Shown: positions 15,916-27,832, numbered from the stretch's first letter. The stretch is 64,000 nt of DNA from Actinoplanes ianthinogenes (GCF_018324205.1 NZ_AP023356.1:6821501-6885500), one strand, 5' to 3'. A program made the numbers and translations. Notes: generated by a model from the sequence alone, not told the origin.

Positions 15916-16905
15916 ATGTACGCCGTCGACTCTCCGGCGACCCGCACGCAGCGCGGGCCGAACGGACCCGGCCCGGAGCGAAAGGCGGCCGGCCACCGGC
16001 GACGCAAGCGCGGTGGGGACGACGTCGTCCTTCCGTGGCTGCTGTCCGGCCCGGCGCTGATCCTCCTGGCCCTGCTGCTGGCCTACCCGGTCGGGCGCAT
16101 GCTCGTGCTCTCGTTCCAGAAGTTCGGGCTCAAAGAGCTCTGGACCGGTGCCACCGCGCCGTTCATCGGCCTGGAGAACTACGTCTCGGTGCTCTCCGAC
16201 AGCGCCTTCTGGTCGGTGGTCACGCGCACGGTCCTCTTCACCGCGGTCTCGGTGGTCCTCAGTGTGCTGATCGGCCTCGGCGTCGCGCTGCTGATGCGCC
16301 GGGTCAACCGGACCGTCCGGCTGGTCATGATCATCGCGATGATGTTCGTCTGGGCGCTGCCCGCGCTGGTCCAGGCGCAGATCTTCAAGATGATGACCGA
16401 CTCCGACGTCGGTGTGATCAACTACCTGATCGACAAGCTTCCGGGCGTCGAGTTCCAGAACCACTCCTGGTTCTTCACCCCGATCCAGGGCTGGATCGTG
16501 ATCACGTCCTGTGTGGTGTGGGCCGGCATCCCGTTCCTGGCGATCACCCTGAACGCCGGCCTGACCCAGGTGCCCAAGGAGCTGATGGAGGCCGCCACGG
16601 TCGACGGCGCCAACGCCTGGCAGTCGTTCAAGAACATCACCGTGCCGATCCTCAAGCCGCTTCTGGTGATCGTCACGACCCTGTCGGTGATCTGGAACTT
16701 CGGCCTGTTCACGCAGAACTGGGTGATGCGCGACGGCAAGCCGGAGCCCGAGTTCCAGACCCTGGCCACCTACTCGTACGTGCAGGCCTTCGCGCAGAAC
16801 AAGTACGGCCTCGGCTCGGCGATCGCCATGATCACCGTGCTCATCCTGCTCGGCGCGATGGCGGTCTACATCCGCCAGATGTTCAAGATCGGAGAGGTGG
16901 ACTGA
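15916..16905 (+). CDS. Sugar ABC transporter permease 1 (MalF/DasB type)
   Basis: 329-residue inner-membrane permease with about six helices. The binding-protein-dependent transport (EAA) motif lies in the last third: E-L-M-E-A-A-T-V-D-G-A-N, which docks the ATPase. The polar N-terminus of about 45 residues is cytoplasmic. ATG 15916 is chosen because GAGAGGAAAG precedes it; the frame is open back to the previous gene. The stop codon shares one base with the start of the next permease gene, so the two are translationally coupled. No ATPase gene is in the locus; a shared MsiK-type ATPase encoded elsewhere is expected. Confidence 0.9.
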   Translation: MYAVDSPATRTQRGPNGPGPERKAAGHRRRKRGGDDVVLPWLLSGPALILLALLLAYPVGRMLVLSFQKFGLKELWTGATAPFIGLENYVSVLSDSAFWSVVTRTVLFTAVSVVLSVLIGLGVALLMRRVNRTVRLVMIIAMMFVWALPALVQAQIFKMMTDSDVGVINYLIDKLPGVEFQNHSWFFTPIQGWIVITSCVVWAGIPFLAITLNAGLTQVPKELMEAATVDGANAWQSFKNITVPILKPLLVIVTTLSVIWNFGLFTQNWVMRDGKPEPEFQTLATYSYVQAFAQNKYGLGSAIAMITVLILLGAMAVYIRQMFKIGEVD

Positions 16906-17801
16906 TGGCCGTCCTCACCAGCACCCCGCCGCGCCGCAAGACCCGCAGGGCCGACGACGGCGTGATGACGGTCGGGCGCAGCCCGGCCGGCAACCTGATC
17001 GCCAACATCAGCGGGGTCATCTTCGCGATCGTGATGTTCTTCCCGGTCTACTGGGTGCTCATCACCTCGTTCAAGCCGCAGACCGAGTGGTCGAGCTTCA
17101 CCCCGACGTTCTTCCCGGACTCGCCGACGCTGGACAACTTCAAGTCCGCGTTCAACGCGCCGCTGTTCAAGCAGTCCCTGGTCAACGGGGTGCTGGTGAC
17201 GGCCATGGCGGTGGTGGCGGCGCTCATCATCGGGTTCCTCGGCGCGCTCGCCGTCGCCCGGTTCCGGTTCTACGGCCGGCGGGCGATCATCATGGTGGTC
17301 CTCGCGGTCCAGCTGATCCCGTTCATCTCGTTGCTTATCCCGATCTTCCTGATGCTCCAGAACTGGCACGCGGTCGGGAACACCCTGGTCGGCGTGACGC
17401 TGGTCTACACGGTGCTGATCCTGCCGTACACGGTGTGGATGCTGCGCGGCTTCATCGCCGGCATCCCGCGCGAGCTGGACGAGGCCGCCATGATCGACGG
17501 CTGCACCCGGGGCCAGGTGTTCTGGCGGATCGTCCTGCCGCTGACCGGTCCCGGCCTGGTCGCCACCTCGGTGTACGGGTTCATCCAGGCGTGGAACGAG
17601 TTCATGATCATCAACACGCTCAACGACCCGGAGCACCAGAACCTGATGGCCTGGCTCATGCAGAACCAGACCAGCCGGGGCACCTACTGGGGCCCGCTGA
17701 TGGCCGGCGCGATCATCACGTCGATCCCGGTTGTCATCTTCTTCCTAGCCGTGCAACGCAACATTGCCTCCGGGCTCACCGCCGGTGCGGTCAAGGGCTG
17801 A
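16905..17801 (+). CDS. Sugar ABC transporter permease 2 (MalG/DasC type)
   Basis: 298-residue permease with six predicted helices. The EAA loop is E-L-D-E-A-A-M-I-D-G-C near residue 195, and the C-terminus A-S-G-L-T-A-G-A-V-K-G is typical of MalG-type subunits. Its ATG overlaps the stop of permease 1 (TGATG), with GGAGAGG upstream. It partners permease 1 and the DasA-like binding protein. A 24-bp gap separates it from the NgcE-like gene, so the two transporters may form one transcript. Confidence 0.9.
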   Translation: MAVLTSTPPRRKTRRADDGVMTVGRSPAGNLIANISGVIFAIVMFFPVYWVLITSFKPQTEWSSFTPTFFPDSPTLDNFKSAFNAPLFKQSLVNGVLVTAMAVVAALIIGFLGALAVARFRFYGRRAIIMVVLAVQLIPFISLLIPIFLMLQNWHAVGNTLVGVTLVYTVLILPYTVWMLRGFIAGIPRELDEAAMIDGCTRGQVFWRIVLPLTGPGLVATSVYGFIQAWNEFMIINTLNDPEHQNLMAWLMQNQTSRGTYWGPLMAGAIITSIPVVIFFLAVQRNIASGLTAGAVKG

Positions 17802-17825
17802 GCAAACTCTTCGAAAGGGACATAG

Positions 17826-19250
17826 ATGTCTGTGACAACCGACCGTCGTACCCTGCTCCGTCGCGCTGCCGCCGCCGGCCTGGTGGCCGTTCCGGGCGTC
17901 AGCTTCCTGTCCGCGTGCGCGGGCTCGGACGACAGTGGCAATGACACCAAGCAGGCGACCGGCGAGAAGTCCGCCGACAACCCGCTGGGTATCGACCCGA
18001 AGGCCGGCATCGAGATTGTGATCTTCGATGGTGGTCTCGGTACGAAGTACGCCACCGATGTGGACACTCCGCTGTACAACAAGAAGTGGCCGGACTCGAA
18101 GGTCACGTACTCGGCGACGCAGCAGGTCGCGACGACGATCAAGCCGCGGCTGAACGCGGGGTCGCCGCCGGACATGATCAATAACTCGGGGTCGGACCTG
18201 ATGGACTTCGGTGCGATCGTGAAGGCGGGTCAGGCGGCTGATCTGTCGGACCTGTTCGCGGCGCCGTCGCTGGACATCGCCGGGAAGACCGTCGCGGAGA
18301 CTCTGGTGCCGGGTGCGGTGCAGCAGGGTACGTATGACGGTAAGCCGTTCGCGGTGAACTACTCGTTCACGGTGTTCGGGCTTTGGTACAACAAGAAGTT
18401 GTTCGAGAAGAACAGCTGGACGATCCCGACGACGTGGGCGGACTTCACCGCGCTGCTGGACAAGATCAAGGCGGCGGGGATCACGCCGTTCAGTTACGCG
18501 GGTGCGAACGCGTCGTATTACATGGTCCGGGCGATCATGACCAGCGCGGCGAAGATCGGCACCGAGCAGGTGCTCAAGGACATCGACAACCTGAAGCCGG
18601 GCGCGTGGACCAACGACGCGGTCAAGCAGGCCGCGGCGGCGTGGGGTGAGGTCGGCAAGAAGTACGCCAACCCGTCCCACCTGGGTCTGCGGCACACCGA
18701 GGTCCAGCTCCAGCAGAACCAGGACAAGGTCGCGTTCTACCCCTGTGGGTCGTGGCTGGAGAACGAGCAGGCGGCCTCGACGCCGGCCGGCTTCGAGTAC
18801 GCCATGATGGCGTTCCCGAGCGTGACCGCCAGCGACAAGCTGCCGGCGACCGCGATCAACGCGGCGGCGGGCGAGATCTACTTCGCGGCGTCCAAGGGCA
18901 AGAACCCGCAGGGTGGCAAGGAGTACCTGCGGACGATGCTCTCCAAGGAGGCCGCCCTGGAGTTCACCAAGCTGACCAAGTCGCTGACCGTCGTGGCGGG
19001 CGCCGCGGACGGTGTGACCATCAGCCCCGGTCTGACCTCGGCGAACGACGCCCTGGGCAAGGCGGGTCAGGACGTGTTCATGGGTTACCTGTTCGACACC
19101 TGGTACAAGAAGCTCGACGACGCCTCCCGTGAGGCGGCGAACCAGCTGTTCTTCAAGGGCGGCGACGCGCAGAAGTTCTGCGACACCATGGAGGCCGCGT
19201 CGCAGGCGGTGGCCAAGGACTCGTCGATCACCAAGTTCACCCGCTCCTGA
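17826..19250 (+). CDS. ngcE: N-acetylglucosamine/chitobiose-binding lipoprotein NgcE
   Basis: 474 residues. The N-terminus has a twin-arginine pair (D-R-R-T-L-L-R-R) before a hydrophobic core and a lipobox S-A-C, so export is probably by Tat with lipid anchoring. The mature protein matches NgcE rather than generic sugar-binding proteins: I-F-D-G-G-L-G-x-K-Y-A-T-D near residue 65, K-P-R-L-N-A-G-S-P-P-D near 105 and F-Y-P-C-G-S-W-L-E-N-E near 305. NgcE binds GlcNAc and N,N'-diacetylchitobiose. GAAAGGGA precedes the ATG. Between about 18.0 and 18.6 kb the GC at third codon positions dips slightly (GGT, TCG and GTG runs), unlike the first transporter. The permeases NgcF and NgcG follow. Confidence 0.9.
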   Translation: MSVTTDRRTLLRRAAAAGLVAVPGVSFLSACAGSDDSGNDTKQATGEKSADNPLGIDPKAGIEIVIFDGGLGTKYATDVDTPLYNKKWPDSKVTYSATQQVATTIKPRLNAGSPPDMINNSGSDLMDFGAIVKAGQAADLSDLFAAPSLDIAGKTVAETLVPGAVQQGTYDGKPFAVNYSFTVFGLWYNKKLFEKNSWTIPTTWADFTALLDKIKAAGITPFSYAGANASYYMVRAIMTSAAKIGTEQVLKDIDNLKPGAWTNDAVKQAAAAWGEVGKKYANPSHLGLRHTEVQLQQNQDKVAFYPCGSWLENEQAASTPAGFEYAMMAFPSVTASDKLPATAINAAAGEIYFAASKGKNPQGGKEYLRTMLSKEAALEFTKLTKSLTVVAGAADGVTISPGLTSANDALGKAGQDVFMGYLFDTWYKKLDDASREAANQLFFKGGDAQKFCDTMEAASQAVAKDSSITKFTRS

Positions 19251-19281
19251 TTCGCACTCGGACAACCCCTAGGTAGGCGTC

Positions 19282-20175
19282 ATGCGGCACGGCAAGTATC
19301 CCTTCATCATCGGTTTCCTTGTCGTGCCGCTGGCGCTCTACCTGGTGTTCGTGGTCGGCGCGTACGTGCAGATGTTCCAGTTGTCGCTGACCGACTGGTC
19401 CGGCTACGGCGGCTTCACGTACATCGGTCTGGAGAATTTCCAGAAGCTGTGGGACGACCCGGTCTTCTGGATCGCGTTGCGTCACAACGTGTATCTGCTG
19501 ATCGCGATGCCGATCATCACGATCGCGATGGCGTTGTTCTTCGCGTTCCTGCTCAACTCCGGTGGCCGTAAGGCCGGCGGGGTGTGGGGCTCGAAGGTGT
19601 ACCGGGTGATCTTCTTCTTCCCGCAGCTCCTGGCCCTGGCGATCGTGGCGGTGATCTTCGGGCGGGTGTTCGGGTCGGACAAGTCCGGCATGATCAACGG
19701 TTTGCTGCCGGAGTCGTGGACGCCGTGGCTGTTCCTCGCCGACGAGCAGTGGGCGCTGACCTGCATCCTGGTCGTGCTGGTCTGGCAGGCGGTCGGTTTC
19801 TACGTGGTGCTGTTCTCCGCCGGGATGGGCTCGATCGCCGAGGAGATCTACGAGGCGGCGGCGCTGGACGGGGCGACGAAGGTGACCCTGTTCTTCAAGA
19901 TCACGCTGCCGTTGCTGTGGGACACGCTGCAGGTCGCCTGGGTGTATCTGGGTATCGCGGCGTTCGACGCGTTCGCGCTGGTCAACATCATGTCGGTGAA
20001 CCACGGCGGGCCGGACAACAGCACCCAGGTGCTGAGCATGCAGATCTATTTGAACGCGTTCCAGAACTCGCAGGCCGGTTACGCGTCCGCGCTCGGCGTG
20101 GTGCTGTTCTTCCTGACCCTGACGTTCGCCGCACTGACCCTGCGGGTCACCCGCCGCGACGCCGTGCAGGCCTGA
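19282..20175 (+). CDS. ngcF: GlcNAc/chitobiose ABC permease NgcF
   Basis: 297-residue permease with six helices and an EAA loop E-E-I-Y-E-A-A-A-L-D-G-A near residue 200. It starts directly in the first transmembrane helix, without the long cytoplasmic N-terminus of the upstream permease. It sits 31 bp after ngcE; TAGGTAGG is the only ribosome-site candidate. Order and strand agree with ngcEFG of Streptomyces. Like the upstream set, it needs an ATPase encoded elsewhere. Confidence 0.9.
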   Translation: MRHGKYPFIIGFLVVPLALYLVFVVGAYVQMFQLSLTDWSGYGGFTYIGLENFQKLWDDPVFWIALRHNVYLLIAMPIITIAMALFFAFLLNSGGRKAGGVWGSKVYRVIFFFPQLLALAIVAVIFGRVFGSDKSGMINGLLPESWTPWLFLADEQWALTCILVVLVWQAVGFYVVLFSAGMGSIAEEIYEAAALDGATKVTLFFKITLPLLWDTLQVAWVYLGIAAFDAFALVNIMSVNHGGPDNSTQVLSMQIYLNAFQNSQAGYASALGVVLFFLTLTFAALTLRVTRRDAVQA

Positions 20176-20185
20176 CCCGCGGAGA

Positions 20186-21094
20186 ATGACGATGACCAAT
20201 CTTGCCGTTAAGCAGTCCGCGGTCGTGACCAAGCCGAAGCCCGCGGACAGGTCCCGGAAGATCAACCCGCTCAACGGGGTCGCGCACGTTTCGCTGTTCC
20301 TGTGGGCCCTCGCTACGGCGGGTCCGCTGATCTGGGTCGTGCTGGCCTCGTTCAAGAACAACACGGAGATCTTCCTGGGCAAGCCGTTCGCGCTGCCCGA
20401 GTCGTTCTCGTTCAAGACCTACGCCGACGCGTGGAGCGAGGCGCACATCGGGCAGTACTTCCTGAACAGCGTGTTCGTGGTCGCGGTCAGCACCGCCGGC
20501 ACCATGCTGCTCGGCTCGATGGCCGCCTACGTCCTGGCCCGCTACAAGTTCCCCGGCAACCGGGCGATCTACTACCTGTTCGTCTCCGGGCTGGCGTTCC
20601 CGACCTTCATGGCCCTGGCCCCGCTGTTCGGCATCGTGCAGAGCCTCGGCCTGCTCAACACGTTCACCGGCCTGATCCTGGTCTACATCGCGTACTCGCT
20701 GTCGTTCACGGTGTTCTTCCTCGTCGCGTTCTTCAAGACGCTGCCCCACGAGATCGACGAGGCCGCCCTGGTCGACGGCGCCGGCCACCTGCGCCGGTTC
20801 TTCCAGATCATGATGCCGATGGCCAAATCCGGCCTGATCAGCATCACCATCTTCAACATCGTCGGGCAATGGAACCAGTACCTGCTCCCCGTCGTGATCA
20901 TGCAGGGCGCCGGCGCCGACTCCAAATGGGTCCTCACCCAGGGCATCGCGAACATCAGCACCTCGGCCGGCTACCACGCCGAATGGTCCACCCTGTTCGC
21001 CGCCCTCACCCTCTCCATCCTGCCCATGATCGTCGTCTACGCGATCTTCCAACGGCAGATCCAAGCCGGCCTCACCGCCGGCGCCGTCAAGTGA
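20186..21094 (+). CDS. ngcG: GlcNAc/chitobiose ABC permease NgcG
   Basis: 302-residue MalG-type permease with a polar N-terminus of about 30 residues, six helices, an EAA loop H-E-I-D-E-A-A-L-V-D-G-A near residue 195 and the C-terminus Q-A-G-L-T-A-G-A-V-K. ATG at 20186 or 20192 is possible; CGGAG lies upstream. It is the last gene of the sugar-uptake run. The next gene, a DNA polymerase, begins 35 bp later and appears to have its own promoter. Confidence 0.9.
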   Translation: MTMTNLAVKQSAVVTKPKPADRSRKINPLNGVAHVSLFLWALATAGPLIWVVLASFKNNTEIFLGKPFALPESFSFKTYADAWSEAHIGQYFLNSVFVVAVSTAGTMLLGSMAAYVLARYKFPGNRAIYYLFVSGLAFPTFMALAPLFGIVQSLGLLNTFTGLILVYIAYSLSFTVFFLVAFFKTLPHEIDEAALVDGAGHLRRFFQIMMPMAKSGLISITIFNIVGQWNQYLLPVVIMQGAGADSKWVLTQGIANISTSAGYHAEWSTLFAALTLSILPMIVVYAIFQRQIQAGLTAGAVK

Positions 21095-21100
21095 AGTGAT

Positions 21101-21129
21101 TTGTCGTACCCGGCGAGCAGAATGACCAT
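21101..21129 (+). promoter_or_regulatory. Putative damage-type promoter of the exonuclease/polymerase gene
   Basis: TTGTCGTACCCGG (21101-21113) is followed, 17 bases from its first T, by CAGAAT (21118-21123). The GTG start lies 6 bases further, so the transcript would be leaderless. The same 13 bases recur at the same geometry before dinB (53779). The spacing TTGTC-N12-TAnnnT fits the actinobacterial RecA-independent (PafBC-type) damage promoter, though the positions after TTGTC differ from the mycobacterial consensus. Confidence 0.6.
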
Positions 21130-22770
21130 GTGCTCGTAGCGGTACTCCCCGACGGTCGGCTGCAAGACCTGCGTGCCGATGGCGGGCCGGTCGGTCCACC
21201 TCACCCGGTGGCCGACCTGCCCGCAGCCGTCGCCGCGCGCGAGGCCGCCGACCAGCCCCGCTGGGTCTGGACCGCCACCGCCGACGTCTACCCGGCGCTG
21301 CTGCGCGCCGGCGTCCGGGTCGCGCGCTGCCACGACCTGGAGCTGACCGAGGCCCTGCTGCTCGGCCACGCCGGTCGCTGGGGCGAGCCACGGGGGCTCG
21401 CCGCGGCGACCGCCCGGCTGCGCGGGCTCCCGGTCCCGCCGGATCGGCCCCGCCCCGAGGCCGAGCCGCCCGGTTTCGCCCAGGCCGCCCTCTTCGACGC
21501 GGTCCCGCCGCCCCTCCCGGCCTCCGCCGGGGATCTCCTTGCGGTCTACGCCGACCAGCAGCGCCGCCTCGCCGCGACCGAGCACCCCGGCCGGTTCCGG
21601 ATGCTGGTGGCCGCCGAGTCGGCCGGCGCCCTGATCGCCGCCGAGATGGGCCACACCGGCCTGCCGTGGCGCGCCGACGTGCACGACGAGCTGCTGCGCG
21701 AGCTGCTCGGCCCGCCACAGCCGGTGGGTCCGCCGCGCCGCCTGGTCGAGCTGACCGCGGAGATCAACGCGGCGTTCGGCACCCACGGGCTGCACCCCGA
21801 CCTGCCGGCCGAGGTGGTCCGCGCGTTCGCCCGGGCCGGCATCCAGATCCCGAACACGCGACGCTGGGTGCTCCGCCAGGTCGACCATCCGGCGGTCGCC
21901 CCGCTGCTCCAGTTCAAGGAGCTCTACCGGATCTGGACCGCGCACGGGTGGAACTGGCTCGACGCCTGGGTGCGCGACGGCCGCTTCCACCCGGAATATG
22001 TCGCCGGTGGCGTCGTCTCCGGCCGCTGGGGCGCCCGCGGCGGCGGCGCCCTCCAGGTGCCCAAGGTGATCCGCCGGGCGGTGCTCGCCGACCCGGGCTG
22101 GCGCCTCGTCGTCGCCGACGCCGGGCAGCTGGAGCCCCGGGTCATGGCCGCGGTCTCCGGCGACACCAAGCTGGCCCGCGCCGCCGCCGAGGGCGACCTC
22201 TACGCCGCGCTCGCCGCCGACTCGTTCGACGGCGACCGGGCCAAGGCCAAGATCGCCCTGATCGGCGCGATGTACGGGCAGACCGGCGGCGACGCGATCC
22301 CCGCCCTGGCCGCCCTGCGCCGGCACTATCCGACCGCGTTCGACTACGTCGAGCAGGCCGCCCGCACCGGCGAGACCGGCGGGCTGGTCCGCTCCTGGCT
22401 CGGCCGGACCTGCCCGCCCGCCGCCGGCGCGCAGCGTGACGCCGGCCTGGATCCACCCGATGAGGTGGCGCCACCACCCGGTCGGGCGAGGGGACGATTC
22501 ACCCGTAACTTCGTGATTCAGGCGACCGCCGCCGAGTGGGCGCTCGTCCTGCTGGCCACCCTGCGCACCGCCCTGGCCGGGACGAAAGCCGAGCTGGTCT
22601 TCTTCGTGCACGACGAGGTGGTCGTGCACTGCCCCGCCGACCAGGCCGAACAGGTCGCCGAGGCGGTCCGGGAGTGTGCCGCGCGGGCCGGGCGGATGCT
22701 GTTCGGCGACACCGCGGTGCGATTCCCCCTCGACGTCTCAGTGGTTGGTTGCTACGCGGACGCCAAGTGA
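21130..22770 (+). CDS. Family A DNA polymerase with degenerate 3'-5' exonuclease-like domain
   Basis: 546 residues. It belongs to the small actinobacterial proteins annotated as bifunctional 3'-5' exonuclease/DNA polymerase, which lack the 5' nuclease of PolI. Polymerase motif A is V-V-A-D-A-G-Q-L-E-P-R (about 318-328), keeping Asp and Glu. Motif B has K-A-K-I-A-L-I-G-A-M-Y-G-Q (near 375), and motif C is F-F-V-H-D-E-V (near 492). The N-terminal 190 residues show no clear DEDD exonuclease residues by eye. The GTG at 21130 has no Shine-Dalgarno and sits just after a -10 element, so it is probably leaderless. The likely role is repair synthesis. Confidence 0.85.
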   Translation: MLVAVLPDGRLQDLRADGGPVGPPHPVADLPAAVAAREAADQPRWVWTATADVYPALLRAGVRVARCHDLELTEALLLGHAGRWGEPRGLAAATARLRGLPVPPDRPRPEAEPPGFAQAALFDAVPPPLPASAGDLLAVYADQQRRLAATEHPGRFRMLVAAESAGALIAAEMGHTGLPWRADVHDELLRELLGPPQPVGPPRRLVELTAEINAAFGTHGLHPDLPAEVVRAFARAGIQIPNTRRWVLRQVDHPAVAPLLQFKELYRIWTAHGWNWLDAWVRDGRFHPEYVAGGVVSGRWGARGGGALQVPKVIRRAVLADPGWRLVVADAGQLEPRVMAAVSGDTKLARAAAEGDLYAALAADSFDGDRAKAKIALIGAMYGQTGGDAIPALAALRRHYPTAFDYVEQAARTGETGGLVRSWLGRTCPPAAGAQRDAGLDPPDEVAPPPGRARGRFTRNFVIQATAAEWALVLLATLRTALAGTKAELVFFVHDEVVVHCPADQAEQVAEAVRECAARAGRMLFGDTAVRFPLDVSVVGCYADAK

Positions 22771-22785
22771 GGAGCCGGGTAAACT

Positions 22786-22890
22786 CAGTGGTCCGGCCGA
22801 GAGGCGCTGCAGCGGGGGGCCTACCCGTCACGCTCGACCGGTGATGAACCCGAAACAAGGGCGCCTCCGACTTCTCTCGGAGGTGTACCC
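22786..22890 (+). ncRNA. S-adenosylhomocysteine (SAH) riboswitch with SD-sequestering expression platform, before metH
   Basis: The conserved core C-C-G-A-G-A-G-G-C-G-C-T-G-C-A-G-C starts at 22797. P1 forms between CCGGCCGAG (22793-22801) and CTCGACCGG (22833-22841) with one mismatch. The 3' strand GCGCCTC (22861-22867) is fully complementary to GAGGCGC (22801-22807). The same 3' strand overlaps CCTCCGA (22864-22870), which pairs perfectly with TCGGAGG (22877-22883), the metH ribosome site. SAH binding should hold GCGCCTC in the aptamer and free the ribosome site, an ON switch. Motif match and pairing are seen; ligand specificity follows from the family. Confidence 0.8.
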
Positions 22891-26490
<3,600 letters not shown>

Positions 26491-26503
26491 CGGGAGCAGC
26501 GGG

Positions 26504-26995
26504 ATGGTGCCGATCGTGGTGATGGGGGTCGCGGGCTGCGGCAAGAGCACGGTCGGCAAGGCCCTCGCCGACCGGCTCGGCGTGCCCTACAAGGAGGCCG
26601 ACGCGTTCCATCCGGCGGCCAACGTGGCCAAGATGCACGGCGGCGTGCCGCTGACCGATGAGGACCGGGCGCCCTGGCTGGCGGCGATCGCGGCGTCGCT
26701 GGGTGCGGGCGACGTCGTGGTGTCCTGCTCGGCGCTCAAACGGGCGTACCGGAATGTGCTTCGCGGGGGAAACCCGGACGTCTTCTTCGTCCACCTGGTG
26801 TTGTCGCCGGAGACAGCGACCGCCCGCGTCAGCGGGCGGGCGGGTCACTTCATGCCGAGCACCCTGGTCGCGTCGCAGTTCGCGATCCTGGAGCCGCTCG
26901 AGCCGGACGAGAGTGGCGTCGCGGTGGACGCCACGCTCCCGGTCGACAAGATCGTGGAGAAGGCTATTTCGAGGATGCCCACACGTCGAGGTTGA
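26504..26995 (+). CDS. gntK: Gluconokinase
   Basis: 163 residues, a typical GntK length. A P-loop G-V-A-G-C-G-K-S-T lies at residues 8-16, then the family segment E-A-D-A-F-H-P-A-A-N-V-A-K-M (about 33-46), P-L-T-D-E-D-R-A-P-W-L and C-S-A-L-K-R-A-Y-R (about 80-88). The enzyme makes 6-phosphogluconate from gluconate and ATP in the cytoplasm. ATG 26504 is chosen for GGGAGCAGCGGG upstream; it lies 13 bp after the metH stop, so it may be cotranscribed. The last 32 bp overlap the 3' end of the convergent membrane-protein gene. No gluconate transporter is adjacent. Confidence 0.92.
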   Translation: MVPIVVMGVAGCGKSTVGKALADRLGVPYKEADAFHPAANVAKMHGGVPLTDEDRAPWLAAIAASLGAGDVVVSCSALKRAYRNVLRGGNPDVFFVHLVLSPETATARVSGRAGHFMPSTLVASQFAILEPLEPDESGVAVDATLPVDKIVEKAISRMPTRRG

Positions 26996-27791
26996 GCCGG
27001 TGCAGCAGGACCGGGGCGAACAGGCCGGCCAGCGACACCAGCGAGATCACGGTGAACGCGGTGGTCAGGACGACCGTCTCGGTCTTGCCGCCGACCTTCA
27101 CCGCGAACTGGTTCGGGATGCCGACCATGCGCCACATCCGGTTGCGGCCGGTCGGGATCGGCCAGAAGATCGGTACGCCGTTCTTGGTGATCATGTCGCC
27201 GAGCAGGTGGACCACGCAGCCGGCGCCGACCGCGAAGCCGAGCAGCGGGTAACCGCGGTCGCCGGGCAGGTTGGCCGCGGTGAACCAGGCGATCGCGGCG
27301 GCGGCGAGCGTGACGATCAGCCAGCCGGCCCGCTCCGCCCACTTCTCGAACAGGCCGCGCAGCGCCAGGCCCGCCATGAAGAAGATGATGCCGACCACGG
27401 CCCACTTGCCGTAGTGCGCGGCCAGCTCGGTGGTGCCCCAGCCGACCAGCGCGGCGAACGGCAGGGTGTGGGTGAACGTCCGGTGCCCGTGGTCCCGCTT
27501 CGGGTCGCGCTTCTGCCGCGTCGCCGCGTAGATGCCCAGCGAGATCTTCTCGATCACCTCGGCCACGAACAGCGAGAACACGCCGAACGTCCGGGCGACG
27601 GTGGCGCCGCCCTGGTTGGTGGTCACCTTGCCGGACAGGTCGAAGTCGGGCAGCAGCGCGCCGCCGGCGGCCATCGCGGTGCCCACGCCGATCATCAGCG
27701 GCGTCTGGTGATAGCCGGCGAACTGGTCGACAGCCCAGCTGCCGGCCAGCCAGGCGGCCGCCCCGGACAGCGCGTGCGACGGACCCATCAT
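26964..27791 (-). CDS. Metal-dependent-hydrolase-like membrane protein (DUF457/YdjM family)
   Basis: 275 residues with about seven membrane segments. The family features are an N-terminal G-P-S-H-A-L-S-G, D-F-D near residue 53, H-R-T-F-T-H-T near 100 and H-L-L-G-D near 200. These conserved His and Asp residues line a putative metal site in YdjM/DUF457 proteins, whose biochemical function is not established. The start is 27791 (or 27788) with GGGAGGG upstream. A palindrome just before the gene may be a repressor site. The 3' end overlaps gntK by 32 bp in convergent orientation. Confidence 0.85.
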   Translation of the reverse strand: MMGPSHALSGAAAWLAGSWAVDQFAGYHQTPLMIGVGTAMAAGGALLPDFDLSGKVTTNQGGATVARTFGVFSLFVAEVIEKISLGIYAATRQKRDPKRDHGHRTFTHTLPFAALVGWGTTELAAHYGKWAVVGIIFFMAGLALRGLFEKWAERAGWLIVTLAAAAIAWFTAANLPGDRGYPLLGFAVGAGCVVHLLGDMITKNGVPIFWPIPTGRNRMWRMVGIPNQFAVKVGGKTETVVLTTAFTVISLVSLAGLFAPVLLHRLNLDVWASSK

Positions 27792-27815
27792 GTGCGTCGT
27801 CCCTCCCCGAACAAA

Positions 27816-27832
27816 CTGCGACACTGTCGCAG
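27816..27832 (-). promoter_or_regulatory. Palindromic operator candidate CTGCGAC-N3-GTCGCAG
   Basis: Perfect 7-bp arms with a 3-bp centre lie about 25 bp upstream of the DUF457 start codon, in the position of a promoter or operator. The form resembles sites bound by TetR-type repressors. No regulator gene is adjacent, so the binding protein is unknown. Confidence 0.5.
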
